A stretch of DNA of 64,000 bases from Plumapathes pennacea (Eukaryota; Cnidaria; Anthozoa; Antipatharia; Myriopathidae), in NCBI GenBank assembly GCA_964036295.1, contig OZ038467.1:18821670-18885669 (forward strand). The letters run 5' to 3'. The notes under the pieces were generated by a model. That model did not search any database. It was not told the DNA's origin and worked only from the letters and a program-made list of their open reading frames with translations. Shown here in pieces: positions 1 through 12,522 of this stretch. The stretch's first letter is position 1. Every line of letters starts with the position of its first letter. A program made the translations under genes and the position numbers.

Positions 1-851
1 TGCTGTTCTTAATACCTTTGCACTGAAACAAAGAGATAGAGGTCACGTGTCACCAGATAGAGAGGTCACGTGTCAGCAAAGAGAGGTAGAGATCACGTGT
101 CAACTTTCGCATAACTGTGCCGCCTTATTGCGTTAAATTTATGTCATGTATGTGCAGTGTCATCGAATGCCGTATTCAGATATCTTTGTGTCTTGCTGTT
201 ATAACTAACAACTATGTCTATATGACTAGTTACTGACAAACAAATCGCCACAGCAACATGTCGCATCCTCAGCCAATCAACGATAAAAAAATACATTAAG
301 AATGTATAGCCCATAATCCTATGCGTGCCATGTAGCTTGATCGGCCATGTTGGGTTAGAGCGGATTTATTCTTGTTTTCAGCATTAAATCAATTTAAATA
401 CGAAAAGGGCCTTGAGAATGAACGACTTATTCGTGCCAGTAACTACTTAAGAATATACGGGCAACGGGGAGCAATGTATTATAGAATCTGCATTGAAACA
501 ATGATGTGCTTAGCGCTCATCTGTGGTTCACAGATCTTTCACTCTCATTACTTATTTTTGCTACTTAGTCAGGATGTACAACGGTTGGTGAGTCTTCTCA
601 TTGTACGCGGTTAAAGTTGCGTTCATTGTGGGGAATGTAAAGTGCGCGGGGGCTGTGGGAAAAAATCAAGCACGCGGTTCGCTCTTCCCGTCGTCCCCAG
701 CGCGCCTTCTTTTTGTCTTTTTTTACCCTGCCCTCTCCCCTAGGGAGCTTCTGCGGAGGATAGAGGGTTAGTGGTGCCTCACCTGCTTAATATATGCCGC
801 TACACTCAGCGCAATCAGTGAAGCAAGCACGAGCAGAACTTTGGTTGTCAT
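1..851 (-). CDS. Small secreted cysteine-rich peptide gene, copy A (partial)
   Basis: Exon 1 is 783-851: 23 codons starting MTTKVLLVLASL, a typical signal peptide (basic start, Leu/Val/Ala core, small residues before the cut). It ends at a GTGAGG donor in phase 0. Exon 2 begins at position 22 after a 'tttcag' acceptor, and only 22 bases remain before the window edge. These encode the first cysteine and a short run that differs from copies B and C by Ile to Gly. Intron 1 is 760 bp. An acceptor-like 'ttccag' just upstream of the ATG suggests an intron in the 5' UTR. Function is unknown; the full copies show the six-cysteine body. Confidence 0.75.
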
Positions 852-2797
852 CTTTTTTAATCTGGAATGAAAACATTAAGTCACATTTTTGACAATCTAA
901 ATGCTAATACTGCTAATCTATTTGTGTCTTTGCTCTTGTCCTAGCCCATCTGTTGATCTACAAGTCTTCCAACAGCATCATTATTGTTCAGTCTCGTTTC
1001 TTTTTCTCTCTGTTAACAAACTCGTAATGGTTTTCGACTTTTGTCTTCACTACAATGTTTTCCGTTGACGTGTCTTTGCCGGCATAGAAGACACTATTTT
1101 CCGACAAATACTGGTATCTGGACTATTTTGATAGTGCTCTTTTTATTTCTGGAGTCAAAAAGCAATATCTGTTATTTTAGAGGAATTTTTTGCGGTCTCG
1201 TGATCGCTTGATGAAGACACCCTTCGCATAATACGGGTCACACGATCCAAACTCCCACGTGTCTAAAAATTCATCACCTCAGGCTTTACTAAATCAACCA
1301 AAAATAAATATCGGCTACTTCGCCAAAATCAAGGCTAGATAATCAAAAATTGGTATCTGGACTAATTTAATAGTGCTCTTTTCATTTCTAGAGTCAAGAA
1401 GCAGTATTTGTCATTTAAGGGGGTGCTGTGGTCGCGTGCCCACTTGATGAAGACACGCTTCGCACGAGACAGGTCACTCGATCCAAACTCCCACGTGTCT
1501 AAAAATTCATCACCTCAGGCTTTTCGAGTGACAGAAATTGAAAGAGTGTGAGAAAATATGTAAGAATGGAAAGTTCCAGGCTCGCAGCTTTTACATATCG
1601 AAATTGGCAGCATTTTGAAGTTCAGAAATATTAAGAAGATTTGTATGGGAAAAGTTGCTGGGGTGCAAGGGTTTGTTGAAGTGGAACGTGCAGGTATTCC
1701 TTCATTACTGATATGGATTCCCTGAAAGTTTTACTATCGTCGTTAGCGGCTCCTACACGACTGTCCGGAGCGACTCTTTGGTTGTTTGTGGTTTTGTTTG
1801 TCTTGCATCGTACATTAAAATTCGAGTGGATGAAAATAGAATGTACAGGTCAGCCCGCAAGACGGATGTGATAATTAGTTGATTAGTGAACAAAGGAAAG
1901 GCAAATTATAACGAATATTGTGTACCTGGGTATCTTATGGTTGTTCCAAAGCTTTAGACCTTCAGTTGTGTTGAGGTTGTTTGGCGTGTTCTGAATTTGT
2001 CAAAGCGTATCGGATACTCGACAGTTTACTCGTGTTGCACCCGCTCTGATTGCAGCAATGTATGGTGACCCCCTGACCTATTTTGATTAACTTTACGGTA
2101 ATTTTACGCTCAAAATAACCCTTGGAGGTCTTAAATTTCACTGCGGAGTCGCCGCTTTTTGTGTCTGCAGCTGTCTGCCCTTTGTGTTGACGATATTTTT
2201 AGCGATATTCTTTGCGGTTTTGATTATCCGTTAATTGTACTTTTAGACACTGTCTGGGTATTTAGACTATGTGTTATAATCTATATTTTATCTCCAAGTG
2301 TGCACTTGAAGAACGTAAGTTTAACTAAACATTTCTTTCGAAACTTAACGCCGCTAATGATAATAATAATCATTGTTAATATGTTTTGAGCAAACACAAT
2401 TTGTATGAAACCTCTTTAATGATGTATATTCGGGAGACCAACAATTTGGTACAACAACTTTTCTTGTGTTTTATTTCGTCAAGCAACACTGTAGATGTGG
2501 TCGGAGAGAGAGCCGAGTCTGGGTTAGAAAAGCTGGTATTCTAATTCAAAATTGTACTGGCATGGCCGTCACGGACATTTGTTCAATCTATTGCCGTGAT
2601 TTTCAGTGATCTTCGTGACGGTGAAACGCGTTAAATGTTATCGTAGTGATTTTGCTGATGTATTGAACATGTAAACTGACAAAACCGTGTTAAATTACGA
2701 CCAATAAATATCGTTCAAGCAGCTATCTAGTCTGTTCTTTTGTCATGGGCAAGAACTGCTTGCAATGTAAAAGCGAAAAAAAACCCACTCTGAACCG

Positions 2798-3147
2798 CTA
2801 TTCAAAATCTTCGTAAACTTGCACATGAGTGTCAGAGTGCAATCTCTTGCTAGGCGCTCTGTTGATTCTGATATCCTCGTTTCGTTTTCTTTTCCGGTAG
2901 AGCTGTTCACTGGCAGTAGTCGGACGGGGAACACCGATTGAGGTCTGCGCTGTGTTGGAGGTTTCTTGAGTTCCGTCTTTGGATGAATTTGTAGCCGCGC
3001 TTCTGTCACGAGGGGCGGCGGCTGAGTCGCAGGACACTTGACACTGAAGCGAGGGCAGTTGAGAGGAAGTGCAGACTCCAATGTCCGCCTTGTTCATGAC
3101 GTCACCAGACAATCGGGTACCGGCTTCCCACGTGACGACTGGCGGAT
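2798..3147 (-). CDS. Hypothetical terminal exon, basic C-terminus
   Basis: Open frame after a plausible 'ttctttag' acceptor at 3148-3149, running to a stop at 2798. It reads PPVVTWEAGTRLSGDV early, then a low-complexity Ser/Thr/Gln part, a basic cluster (YRKRKR) and an end reading SDTHVQVYEDFE. The paralogous stretch in unit B (about 9480-9831) keeps the start and the end, but a one-base insertion near 9668 puts them in different frames. I do not recognise the family. It may be a downstream exon of the cysteine-rich peptide gene or of an unrelated gene. Because one of two copies is frameshifted, coding status is uncertain. Confidence 0.35.
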
Positions 3148-3482
3148 CTAAAGAAACAGTTGGTGAGTTAGAAAACTTGTTACAGGTAAACCTATTTAGT
3201 AGTTTAGCCTATAATCTTTAGTGTGGTCATTTAAGATTAAATTCTAAGGGCTTGTTTTGCACAGTTCCACTAAATTGCAGAAATTTTAAAATACCCAGAG
3301 CAGATCCAAAAAACTCGAAGAGGTTAAATATTAAAGCAACAGACTTAGTGCATAAGCCAAGGTTAACTGTAAGCCTTCCAGCCCATCCGTATCTCGCAAA
3401 AAATTGAATTTTCTTGTGACCATTCGAAGTTGGTCACTGCTTGCATTACCGAATTTATTTCTGAAAACGAGCGAGTTCTCGA

Positions 3483-3959
3483 TCATGTAAGGATCTTCCC
3501 CGTTGCTTTCCGAGTTCTCTGTTTGCAATGAAGGAAAAGTTTCTGGACGTGACCGTAAAAGTACGTCCAGTACGTAAAGAGGCACTTATTTATACTCCGG
3601 TCCTTACCAAGCTTACTCTTCGTCCTTCTATTGGCTTGTTTCCTCCTCCATTCCAACTTTGCGTATTTCCTGACAATAACCCTTGCATTGCCGTGTTTTC
3701 GCGCTACTCCCAGAGCGATGCTTGTGTTGTTGCTGTAAGATCGCACGGCTTCCGTCGACTCCACCTCCGGTTCGCTCTCAATAGAGTTCATTCTAGCGAT
3801 GTCTTCGTAAGAATGATGGTAAACCCAGACACTAGTTTTCATTTGAGGCGTCAGGGGTGGGTCAGATGGAGTCCCGAAGTCGATAAATTGCGAAAAACGC
3901 CACATCTTGCTTTCGGATTGACTAACGTCGAATGTAATCACTGGACAAATGCCGCGCAT
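3483..3959 (-). CDS. Hypothetical ORF, 158 codons
   Basis: ATG at 3957-3959, with identical upstream sequence ('cccattatttacgt') in units A and B. It starts MRGIC and contains KMWRFSQFIDFGTP, HHSYEDIARMNSI and a basic run ending RKYAKLEWRRK. The counterpart at 12067-12522 starts at the same ATG and stays open for 151 codons. About twenty amino-acid differences in the first 130 residues show no obvious excess of silent change, so strong purifying selection is not visible. An opposite-strand frame (3528-3965) is open over the same region in both units. No known domain recognised. Confidence 0.3.
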   Translation of the reverse strand: MRGICPVITFDVSQSESKMWRFSQFIDFGTPSDPPLTPQMKTSVWVYHHSYEDIARMNSIESEPEVESTEAVRSYSNNTSIALGVARKHGNARVIVRKYAKLEWRRKQANRRTKSKLGKDRSINKCLFTYWTYFYGHVQKLFLHCKQRTRKATGKILT

Positions 3960-5482
3960 ACGTAAATAATGGGAAGTTTAGCGCGCGCTCGTGCTCGAGC
4001 GACGTCCGTCATAACGGAAGATATTTAAAAACTAGAAGACCCGTTATATAGAGAGCAGGTTCAGCTCGAGTTGATCGAGGCAATTATTGTAATGTTTTAT
4101 CAGTCAGGCCCTTAGGGTAGACGGCGATTTGAGATGTACAGTTATTCGAACGGATTACGGACCCAAGATTGTCTATGCCGAAATATTCAGATTGAAAAGT
4201 TTTTTATCAAATATCTCTAGTTTATATGATTTTAAGAAAAACATACGTAAGAGGGATCTTTCTAGTCCTATAGACAACAACTGTAATTGTTATGCACTTC
4301 GTAGCGCATATCATGCTATTACCAAGTTCCAATAGGATTATTTTTTATCCGATAGTTTAGTTAGAATTTAGTTAGAATATATTGCATTGTTGTGTACATT
4401 ACTATTTAATGATTTACTCCCCAATTACTTTTGCTAGCAAATTATTTTTAGTGTCCCCAATTTGTTTGTAAAAAGATAAATACATTGACACATGAATGTA
4501 GGTATTATAATTATCATTTCTATTACTATTATCCACATCGCAACTGAGTTATAACGACATTGTACAAGTTAGTTATGTGCGAGTCCTAGCAAAAATAGCA
4601 AGCCTTCTCTTGTGTAAAGTTAGCATGGGGGGAAGGGCTTGGGGATTTGTAAAGAAATCAGAAGAGGAGCGGAAGAGTACGTCAGAATAGATGAATGAAC
4701 ACCCCGCTTCTTCCCCGGTAAATAGAAAAGACGCAGCTATAAAACTAAACTTGATTTGTACGTAACGAAGAGTACAATTTGGGGAGAAATAGACAAAAAG
4801 ACAAAAATGAAAAGAAAATATAAAAGGCAGGAAGGAAAGGAGAAAATGGTTAGAGACTAAGACACAGAACTTGCCGTGCATTGCTTCGGTTTGGACACAA
4901 ATGTGAAGCAAATGTTGAGTGTTGATAACGTTTAATATTTGTACAGCTTTTCAATGTTTTTGTTTAGATCTAAAAAATCAATAACTGAATTTGGTTTCAA
5001 CACGATAGAACGTAATTAATCAAAAGAAGAATAGGCTAATAGCACTTATAGATCAAAAGAAACTAATCTTCTCTTCAAACGAGTCGGATGGAAGTGAATT
5101 GCTACTCATCTTTCGACTTTCGGGGGCCCAAAAAATGGCGGAACCAAGGATTTCGGCGCGCAAAAGACTGTGGTTGAGGGAACCCCTTTAACGTCATGTG
5201 TTTTGGCTATATTTTTCTACACCGCGATTCAATTAAATATGAATGTACTACAACGAAAAGTTAAGTATGTTTTGCTTGAAGGACTTAAGGCAGGTCAGAT
5301 TAGTAGGTTGCGTTTGCGGGGCTGCACACATTCTTTATCTTCACACACCAGCCTTCCTTCATCACACAAGCAGTCATTGTCACTCACACAGGAAGATTTG
5401 AACACAGTTCGGTGACACTGCGGAGTTAAGGCGACATTTTGTTAGTATATAATCCGCCAGCCCAAAAGCTTACGTAGAGGAT

Positions 5483-5581
5483 ATTACACGGCGGCGCGAA
5501 GATATGAATATTATTTTCGAGTGGTAAAAACAATATTTTACGAACGAGCACTGCGCCCATATCTTCAAGCCGCCGTGTAAT
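5483..5581. mobile_element. Short foldback (MITE-like) element
   Basis: The ends are inverted copies: 'attacacggcggc' with 'gaagatatg' at the left and 'catatcttcaagccgccgtg' at the right. The interior is AT-rich ('ggtaaaaacaatattttacg'). There is no coding capacity in 99 bp. It is absent from the matching place in unit B (about 14455), so it probably inserted after the units duplicated. Confidence 0.7.
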
Positions 5582-5887
5582 TTTATTTCTATTTTATAGA
5601 CACAAGTGTTTTACGAGAGAATGCACAAACAACCGTGCAAAAGCTGGAAATGATGCCATCGATATCTTCACTAGTGGGGATATGGAAAATACGCCACTCA
5701 AGTCCCGGATGTAGTTTCGTATGGATTTTACGCACGATATATTTTCTGGTAAAACACTCGTGTCCATATAATAAATAGTTTAAAAAAAAAACATACGTAG
5801 CGATGTTTCCTTTCTCATAGACAACAACATGCGACAAATAGCATATTCTGTATATTTTCGTGCGGTACGGTCCCATTGCTGACTCAC

Positions 5888-6863
5888 CGGTTTTCCTCGC
5901 ATAATCGAATCGATAAAAGTCTTTTTAGCACAAACGCTTTTTCTGTTACAGATGAACTTGGCACCTGCGCATTTGCACTCAGAGTCTTGTGAACAACTGC
6001 TGTTCTTAATATCTTTGCACTGAAACACAGAGATAGAGGTCACGTGTTTGCAAGAAGATAGAGGTCAACGTCACCAGATAGAGATGTCACGTGTTAGCAA
6101 AGAGAAGTCACGTGTCAACTGTCGCATAACTGTGCCGCCTTGTGGCGTTAAATTCATATCACGTGTTTGCAGTGTCATTGAATGCCGTATTAAGATATCT
6201 TTGTTTGTTGTTGTTATAAATAACTACTCTGTCTATATGACTAGCTACTGACAAACAAATCGCCACAACAGCATGTCGCATCCTCAGCCAATCAGCGATT
6301 ATCAGCCATTATCCTTTGCGTGCTATGTAGCTTGATTCTCCACGTTGGATTAGAACGAATTTTCCTTATTTTCAGCAGTAAATTGATTTAAATGCGAAAA
6401 AGACCTCAAGAAGAAACGACCTATTCGTGCCAGTAACTAGTTGAGAATGTACGGGCAACGTTCAGCAATGTATTATAGGATCTGTATTAAAAACAGTGCT
6501 GTGCTTAGGGTTCATCTGTGGTTCACAGATCTTTCACTCTCATTACTTATTTTTGTCAAGTTTATCTGGTTAAGGATGTACAACGGTGACTCTCCTCAAA
6601 GGCTTCTCATTGTACGCGGTTGAAGTTGTGTTCAGCGTGGGAAATGTAAAGTGCGCGTAGGCCTGTGGGAGACAAATACCAAGCACGTGGTTCCCTCTTC
6701 CCGTCGTCCCCCGCGCGGTTTCGATATATTTTCTCCACCCTGCCCCCTCCCCTGGGGATCCTCTACGGAGGAGAGAGGGCTAGTGGTGCCTCACCTGCTT
6801 AATATATGCTGCTGCACTCAGCGCGATCAGTGAAGCAAGCACGAGCAGAACTTTGGTTGTCAT
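5888..6863 (-). CDS. Small secreted cysteine-rich peptide gene, copy B
   Basis: Two exons: 6795-6863 (23 codons, signal peptide beginning MTTKVLLVLAS) and 5888-6019 (44 codons). The intron is 775 bp with a GTGAGG donor and a 'tttcag'-type acceptor, phase 0. Exon 2 carries six cysteines spaced C-x7-C-x5-C-x-C-x6-C-x5-C, followed by a short basic tail ending RGKP. The spacing suggests a compact disulfide-knotted secreted peptide. A GTGAGT donor follows at once, and the sequence after it diverges from copy C within about ten codons, so exon 2 probably ends there and a third exon, not identified, supplies the stop. If unspliced, the frame would stop at 5780. The 5' UTR appears to be split just upstream of the ATG ('ttccag' near 6874). 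Function is unknown; defence, signalling and other roles are all possible. Confidence 0.8.
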
Positions 6864-9013
6864 CTTTTTGAATCTGGAATGAAAACATTAAATCACATTT
6901 TTGACAATCTAACTACTAATACTGCTAATGTATTTGTGTTTTCAGTCTCGTCCTAGCCCGTCTGTTGATCTACAAGTCGTCCAACAGCATCATTATTGTT
7001 TAGTCTCGTATTTGTTTTCTCTGTTAACAAACTCGTGATGATTTTCGACTTTTGTCTTCACTACAATGTTTTCCTTTAACGTGTATTTGCCGGCATAGAA
7101 GGTACTATTTTCCGGGCACCGTGTGTGCGACAGCCTTGTCACTGGTTATTTAGGAAGCCCCTACAGAAACCGTGGACTGGATTATTATTTTCTATAGAAG
7201 TCACAGATCGGTATGAAAAGTGTTCGGTGCGAAGTGCTGATTTTGTGCAGTCGCACACTTTAAATGAGAAAACATCAAAGCTTCTCCTCGGACATTTCGC
7301 CTTTCTCGTATCAACAGTTTTCACGTGACGCCATCAAAAAGCTACCTCAGGATTTACGCGTTGTACAAGCCTGATAAACTGACATTTTTAAAAATATATT
7401 TGCAAAAATATGGACCGATACGAAGTTTCTATCGGGAACCAAGGACGTTAGAACACCGTGACAACAAAGCCGTGTTTCACGCTTGTGGCCGCCTAAAATT
7501 GATACATGTGGTCTGAAGTAGAGTTTTTCTTCTTGAAACAAGTTAAAGTTACACTGCTAAAGATTTACAGTAAAACAGAATCAAACCGAGTCACAAATCA
7601 GCTTTAGTACGTGTTCCGTGTTATTCGATGCTGGTGGACAACCTTGATCAACCAACATGGCGGCTACACACAAAGCTTTACTAAATCCGCCAAAAAGAAA
7701 TTGCGGCTATTTCGCCAAAATGAACCCTAGACAATTAAAAGTTGGTATCTGGACTATTTTGATAATGCTCTTTTCATTTCTGGAGTCAAAAAGGCATCAT
7801 ACGTTATTTTATGGGATTTTTTGCGGTCTCGTGACCGCTTGATGAAGACACGCTTCTCACGAGACAGGTAACATGATCCAAATTCCCACGTGTCTAAAAA
7901 TTCATCACCTCAGGCTTTACTAAATCAACCAAAAACAAATTGCAGCTACTTCGCCAAAATCAAGCCTAGATAATCAAAGATTGGTATCTGGACTAATTTG
8001 ATAGTGCTCTTTTCATTTCTAGAGTCAAAAAGCAGTATCTGTTATTTTAGAGGAATTTTTTTGTGGTCGCGTGCCAACTTGATGAAGACACGCTTCGCAC
8101 GAGATAGGTCACACGATCCAAACTCCCACGTGTCTAAAAATTCATCACCTCAGGCTTTATGAGTGCCAGAAATTGAAAGAGCGTGAGAAAATATGTAAGA
8201 ATGGAAAGTTCCAGGCTCGCAGCTTTTACATTTCAAAATTGGTAGCATTTTCCAGAAATATTTAGAAGTCCAAGAAATAGTCTAGAAACATCAAGAAGAT
8301 TTGTATGGGAAAAGTTGCTGGGTGCAAGGGTTTGTTGAAGTGGAACGTGTAGGTATTCCTTCATTACTGATATAGATTCCCTGAAAGTTTTACTATCGTC
8401 GTTAGCGGCTCCTACACGACTGTATGGAGCGACTCTTTGGTTGTTTGTGGTTTTGTTTGTCTTGCATCGTACATTAAAATTCAAGTGGATGAAAATAGAA
8501 TGTACAGGTCAGCCCGCAAGACGGATGTGATAATTAGTTGATTAGTGAACAAAGGAAAGGCAAATTATAACGAATATTGTGTACCTGGGTATCTTATGGT
8601 TGTTCCTCAGCTTTAGACCGTCAGTTGTGTCGAGGTATTTTGGCGTGTTCTGAATTTGTCAAAGATACTCGACAGTTTACTCATGTTGCACCAGCTCTGA
8701 TTGCAGCAATGTATGGTGACCCCCTGACCTATTTTGATTACCTTTACGGTAATTTTACGCTCAATATAACCCCAAGAGTTCTTAAATTTCACTGCGGATT
8801 CGGCGCTTTTCGTGTCTGCAGCTGTCTGCCCTCGACTAAACGCTCGTGTTGACGATATTTAGCGGTGTTCTTTGCGGTTTTGATTATCCGTTAATTGTAC
8901 TTTTAGGCACTATACTGGGTATTTAAACTACGTGTTATAGTCTATCTTTATCTCCAAGTGTGCACTTGAAGATCCCAAGGTTAACTAAACATTCCTTTCG
9001 AAATTTAACGCCG

Positions 9014-9014
9014 C

Positions 9015-9069
<55 letters not shown>

Positions 9070-9097
9070 TATTATTATTATTATTATTATTATTAAT
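9014..9097. repeat. (TAA)n then (TTA)n microsatellite
   Basis: About 56 bp of taa repeats followed directly by about 28 bp of tta repeats. It occupies the place of a short 'taatgataataataatc' tract at 2356-2373 in unit A, so it expanded in unit B only. The long isoleucine ORF across it is an artefact. Confidence 0.97.
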
Positions 9098-9441
9098 ATT
9101 AATATATTTTTAATAAACATTAAGTGTAATTAGGAGACTAGTAACTTTGTACAACACATTTGTTTGTGCTTTTATTTCGTAAGCAACTGTAGATGTAATC
9201 AGAGAGATAGTCTGGATAAGAAAAAGTTAATATTCTAATTCAAAACTGTATTGGCCGTCACGGGCATTTGTTCAACGTACTGCGTGATTTTCAGTGATCT
9301 GCGTGACGGTATAACTCTTTAGCGTGGTGATTGTACTGATGTATTTAACATGTAACTTGACAGGGCCGTATTGTTATACGACTAATAAATATCGTTCGGC
9401 TCAGCCGTTTAGTCTGTTCTGTTGTCACTTACAAGAACTGC

Positions 9442-9831
9442 TTAGAACCCGCACGCTAAAAGATAACCCACCCTGAATCTCTCTTCAAAATCTTCGTAAA
9501 CGTGTGCATGAGTGTCAGAGCGCAATCTCTTGCTAAGAGTTCTGTTGTTTCCTGTCTCCTCTTGTTGTTTTCTTTTCCGGCAGAGCTGTTTATTAGCGGT
9601 AGTCCGAAGGAGAACACCGATTGAAGTCTGCGCTGTATGGGAGGAGTCGTGAATTCTGCCTTTGGAGGAAATTTGTAGCCGCGCTTCTGTCACGAGGGGC
9701 GGTGGCTGAGTCGCAGGAAACTTGACACTGGAGTGAGGACAGTTGAGAGGAAGTTTGGACTCCAATGGCCGCCTTGCTGATGACGTCACCAGACGATTGC
9801 GTACCGGCTTCCCACGTGACGACTGGCGGAT
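9442..9831 (-). pseudogene. Frameshifted copy of the 2798-3147 exon
   Basis: Same acceptor context and same opening (PPVVTWEAGT) as the unit A exon, and an end with SDTHAHVYEDFE. An extra base in the 'ggaggaaatttg' run (unit A has 'ggatgaatttg') moves the two halves into different frames. The downstream frame also reads 14 codons past the unit A stop, to 9442. It is either an eroded copy or evidence that neither copy is coding. Confidence 0.4.
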
Positions 9832-9984
9832 CTTAAGAAACAGTTGGTGAGTTAGATTACTTGTTGTATTTAAGTAAATTATACTTAGTAGTCTAGCCTA
9901 TAATCCTTAAGAGTGTGGTCATTCAAGATTACATTCTCACGGCACTGCTTGTCTTGTACAATTCCACTAGATTGTAGAAAATCT

Positions 9985-10742
9985 CAAAATACCCAGAGTA
10001 GATCCAAAAGACTCAAAAGAGTGTAAATATTAAACTAACAGACTTCATAGTGCATAAGCCAAGGTTAACTGTAAGCCTTCCAGCCCATCCGTATCTAAAA
10101 AAAATGAGTTCTTTTTTGTGATCATTCGAAGTTAGTCACCGCCATCGAAAACCTCAAAATATCTACAGCAGATCCAAAAGACTCGAAGAGTTTAAATATT
10201 AAACTAACAGACTTCATAGTGCATAAGCCAAGGTTAACTGTAAGCCTTCCAGCCCATCCGTATCTAAAAAAAATGAGTTCTTTTTTGTGATCATTCGAAG
10301 TTAGTCACCGCTATCGAAAACCTCAAAATATCTACAGCAGATCCAAAAGACTCGAAGAGTTTAAATATTAAACTAACAGACTTCATAGTGCATAAGCCAA
10401 GGTTAACTGTAAGCCTTCCAGCCCATCCGTATCTAAAAAAAAAGAGTTCTTTTTTGTGATCATTCGAAGTTAGTCACCGCCATCGAAAACCTCAAAATAT
10501 CTACAGCAGATCCAAAAGACTCGAAGAGTTTAAATATTAAACTAACAGACTTCATAGTGCATAAGCCAAGGTTAACTGTAAGCCTTTCAGCCCATCCGTA
10601 TCTAAAAAAAATGAGTTCTTTTTTGTGATCATTCGAAGTTAGTCACCGCCATCGAAAACCTCAAAATATCTACAGAAGATCCAAAAGACTCGAAGAGTTT
10701 AAATATTAAACCAACAGACTTCATAGTGCATAAGCCAAGGTT
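9985..10742. repeat. 169-bp tandem satellite, about 4.5 copies
   Basis: The anchor 'tgcataagccaaggttaac' starts at 10051, 10220, 10389, 10558 and, with only its first part intact, 10727: an exact 169-bp period. Copies differ by only a few bases ('ccgccatcg' or 'ccgctatcg'; 'aaaaatgag' or 'aaaaaagag'). Unit A has the same sequence once, at about 3280-3440, so the array is a local amplification of pre-existing sequence. It ends inside the anchor, where the 10743-11924 insertion begins. Confidence 0.95.
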
Positions 10743-11924
10743 AATCATAAATATTACAATTTCCTCGAATGTGATTGGTTCATAAACCCCCCGATTAATC
10801 ATTAATTGGACACCTATTGTTCTGTAATCGGATACTTCTTTGTTCTGTAATCGGACAGTTGGCTTGACCAATCATAAGCAAGAGTGAAATTTAAATGCAC
10901 CAATCAGCGTTACACTGATTTTCAGTGGAAAACTCGATTGCCGGTGTGAGTTTGTGGCTTCTCGAAAGGCGAATTTTGTTAATTCTTGGACAACTTAACA
11001 TGCAAGGAACAGTTTGTGGTCAATCAAAGAACGTGAACAGTCACTATGTAACGAAAGAAGACAGGAAATTTTCGCCGGTCGGGCGCGTTTGTTTAGTTCA
11101 CGACATCGCCAGCATGCTGTGCTACTGACACTCCGAAACTTACGGCTCGGCCAATGTCAATGAACGTCGTTAATTCATTTCAAAATCATGGAAGAAACTT
11201 AACTTTGTTGTGATGGACTGTGATGGACAAACGCTCCTAGAAAATTAAGCCGTCAAGAAATCGGTAAGTTTGTAATTGCTGTGCCGACCCGCTAAGATAC
11301 AGATTTTTTCAGTCTTGAGTATTTCCTTTGAATGCTTTGGAGTAAACTTCAGTGAAAAAAAATAAACTAGTATTCCGAGTTTCAAAGTACCTGTTATGTT
11401 AAAAAATGTAAACCTGAAAAGTCGAAATAAACTGTCTTTCAATTTGTGAGTTCGTGATGGGTTTACTGGTTTTTACCGAGTGTAAAGAACTTACACATTT
11501 TTTACTTTTACTTCAAAAATCCGCATTCAACTCAAATCATTGGGTAAATTAGCTTCTTCTTTCTCTCAAGTATTTTAAGTTGATATAACTGAGAGCTAGA
11601 TAACTACGAACAAGCGGCGTGTTTACAAACGCCGAACCGTGTGTACGCGCGTGTTAAAATAGATCGGCGATGAAGTACTTCTTGATGCTTTGTTTTTATG
11701 TATAGTACAGGAGAAGACGCTGAAGCTATATGATCATTTCATTCTCAGAAATTGTAATATTTATGATTAATTGGTAAGAGGACTTCGTGTCGTCCGATGT
11801 CGGTCTGTAATCATACTCGTGATTACGAAATCAGACTCCCGCGAAGCGCGGTCGTCCGATTTCGTAATCACTCGTATGATTACAGACCGAATCGGACTCC
11901 ACTCAGTCCTATTACCATTATTAA
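10743..11924. mobile_element. Insertion in unit B, with a foldback element at its right end
   Basis: Relative to unit A, 'ggttaactgtaag' is split: the left part ends at 10745 ('ggttaa') and the right part resumes at 11921 ('ttaactgtaag'). TTAA at both borders fits a TTAA target. The interior has motifs 'ctgtaatcgga' near 10820 and 10850. The last 158 bp (11767-11924) is an inverted-repeat element of its own: 'ggtctgtaatcatac' at about 11801 and its complement near 11876, each about 30 bp inside a TTAA border. No transposase frame is visible; the 67-codon ORF at 10925 has no recognisable features. Confidence 0.6.
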
Positions 11925-12066
11925 CTGTAAGCCTTCCAGCCCATCTGTATCTCACAAAAAATGGGTTTTCTTGTCAGCAACCATTCGAAATTAGCCACCG
12001 CTCGCATTACCGTATTATTTTCTTAAAACGAGTGAGTTCTCCATCATGTAAAGATCTTCCCCCTAG

Positions 12067-12522
12067 CTAAATCCGAGTTCGCGGTTTCCAATGAAGCAAT
12101 AGTTTCTGTACGTGACCATAAAAGTACTTCCAATACGTTAAGAGACACTTATTCATACTCAGGTCCTTACCAAACTTACTCTTCGTATTTGTATTGGCTG
12201 TTTTCCTCCGCAAATCCAACTTTGCGTATTTCCTGACAATAACCCTTGCATTGCCGTGTTTTCGCGCTACTCCCAGAGCGACACTTGTGTTGTTGCTGTA
12301 AGATCGCACGGCTTCCGTCGGCTTCATCTCCGGTTCGCTTGCAATAGAGTTCATTCTAGCGATGTCTTCGTAAGAATGATGGTAAATCCAGACACTAGGT
12401 TTCATTTGAGGCGTCAGTGGAGGATGAGACGGAGTCCCGAAGTCGATGAATTGCGAAAAACGCCACATCTTGCTTTGAGATTGAATAACGTCGAATGTAA
12501 TCACTCGACAAATGCCGCGCAT
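12067..12522 (-). CDS. Hypothetical ORF, 151 codons, unit B copy of 3483-3959
   Basis: Starts at the equivalent ATG (MRGIC) with the same upstream 'cccattatttacgt', and keeps KMWRFSQFIDFGTP, HHSYEDIARMNSI and SYSNNTS. It ends seven codons earlier than the unit A frame. No indel breaks the shared part, the only hint of constraint. No domain recognised. Confidence 0.3.
   Translation of the reverse strand: MRGICRVITFDVIQSQSKMWRFSQFIDFGTPSHPPLTPQMKPSVWIYHHSYEDIARMNSIASEPEMKPTEAVRSYSNNTSVALGVARKHGNARVIVRKYAKLDLRRKTANTNTKSKFGKDLSMNKCLLTYWKYFYGHVQKLLLHWKPRTRI

Larger units (their letters stand above)
1..5998. repeat. Segmental tandem repeat, unit A
   Basis: First of three tandem units. The start (exon 2 edge of the cysteine-rich peptide gene, then runs of 'gaggtcacgtgtcag') recurs at 5999 and 16598. 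Landmarks in order: peptide exon 1 at 783-851; a roughly 240-bp internal direct repeat beginning 'ggtatctggac' near 1109 and 1351; minus ORFs at 2798-3147 and 3483-3959; and the 'aggcaggtcagattagtagg' segment near 5290. Compared with unit B, this unit lacks about 640 bp at 1104 (the B region 7105-7740), the 169-bp array and several foldback elements, so it is closer to the unexpanded form. The remaining sequence, including 4340-5160 and 5590-5880, shows no gene I can support. Confidence 0.9.

Noticed and set aside
8935..9120. Poly-isoleucine ORF
   Set aside because: Pure product of the TAA/TTA microsatellite.
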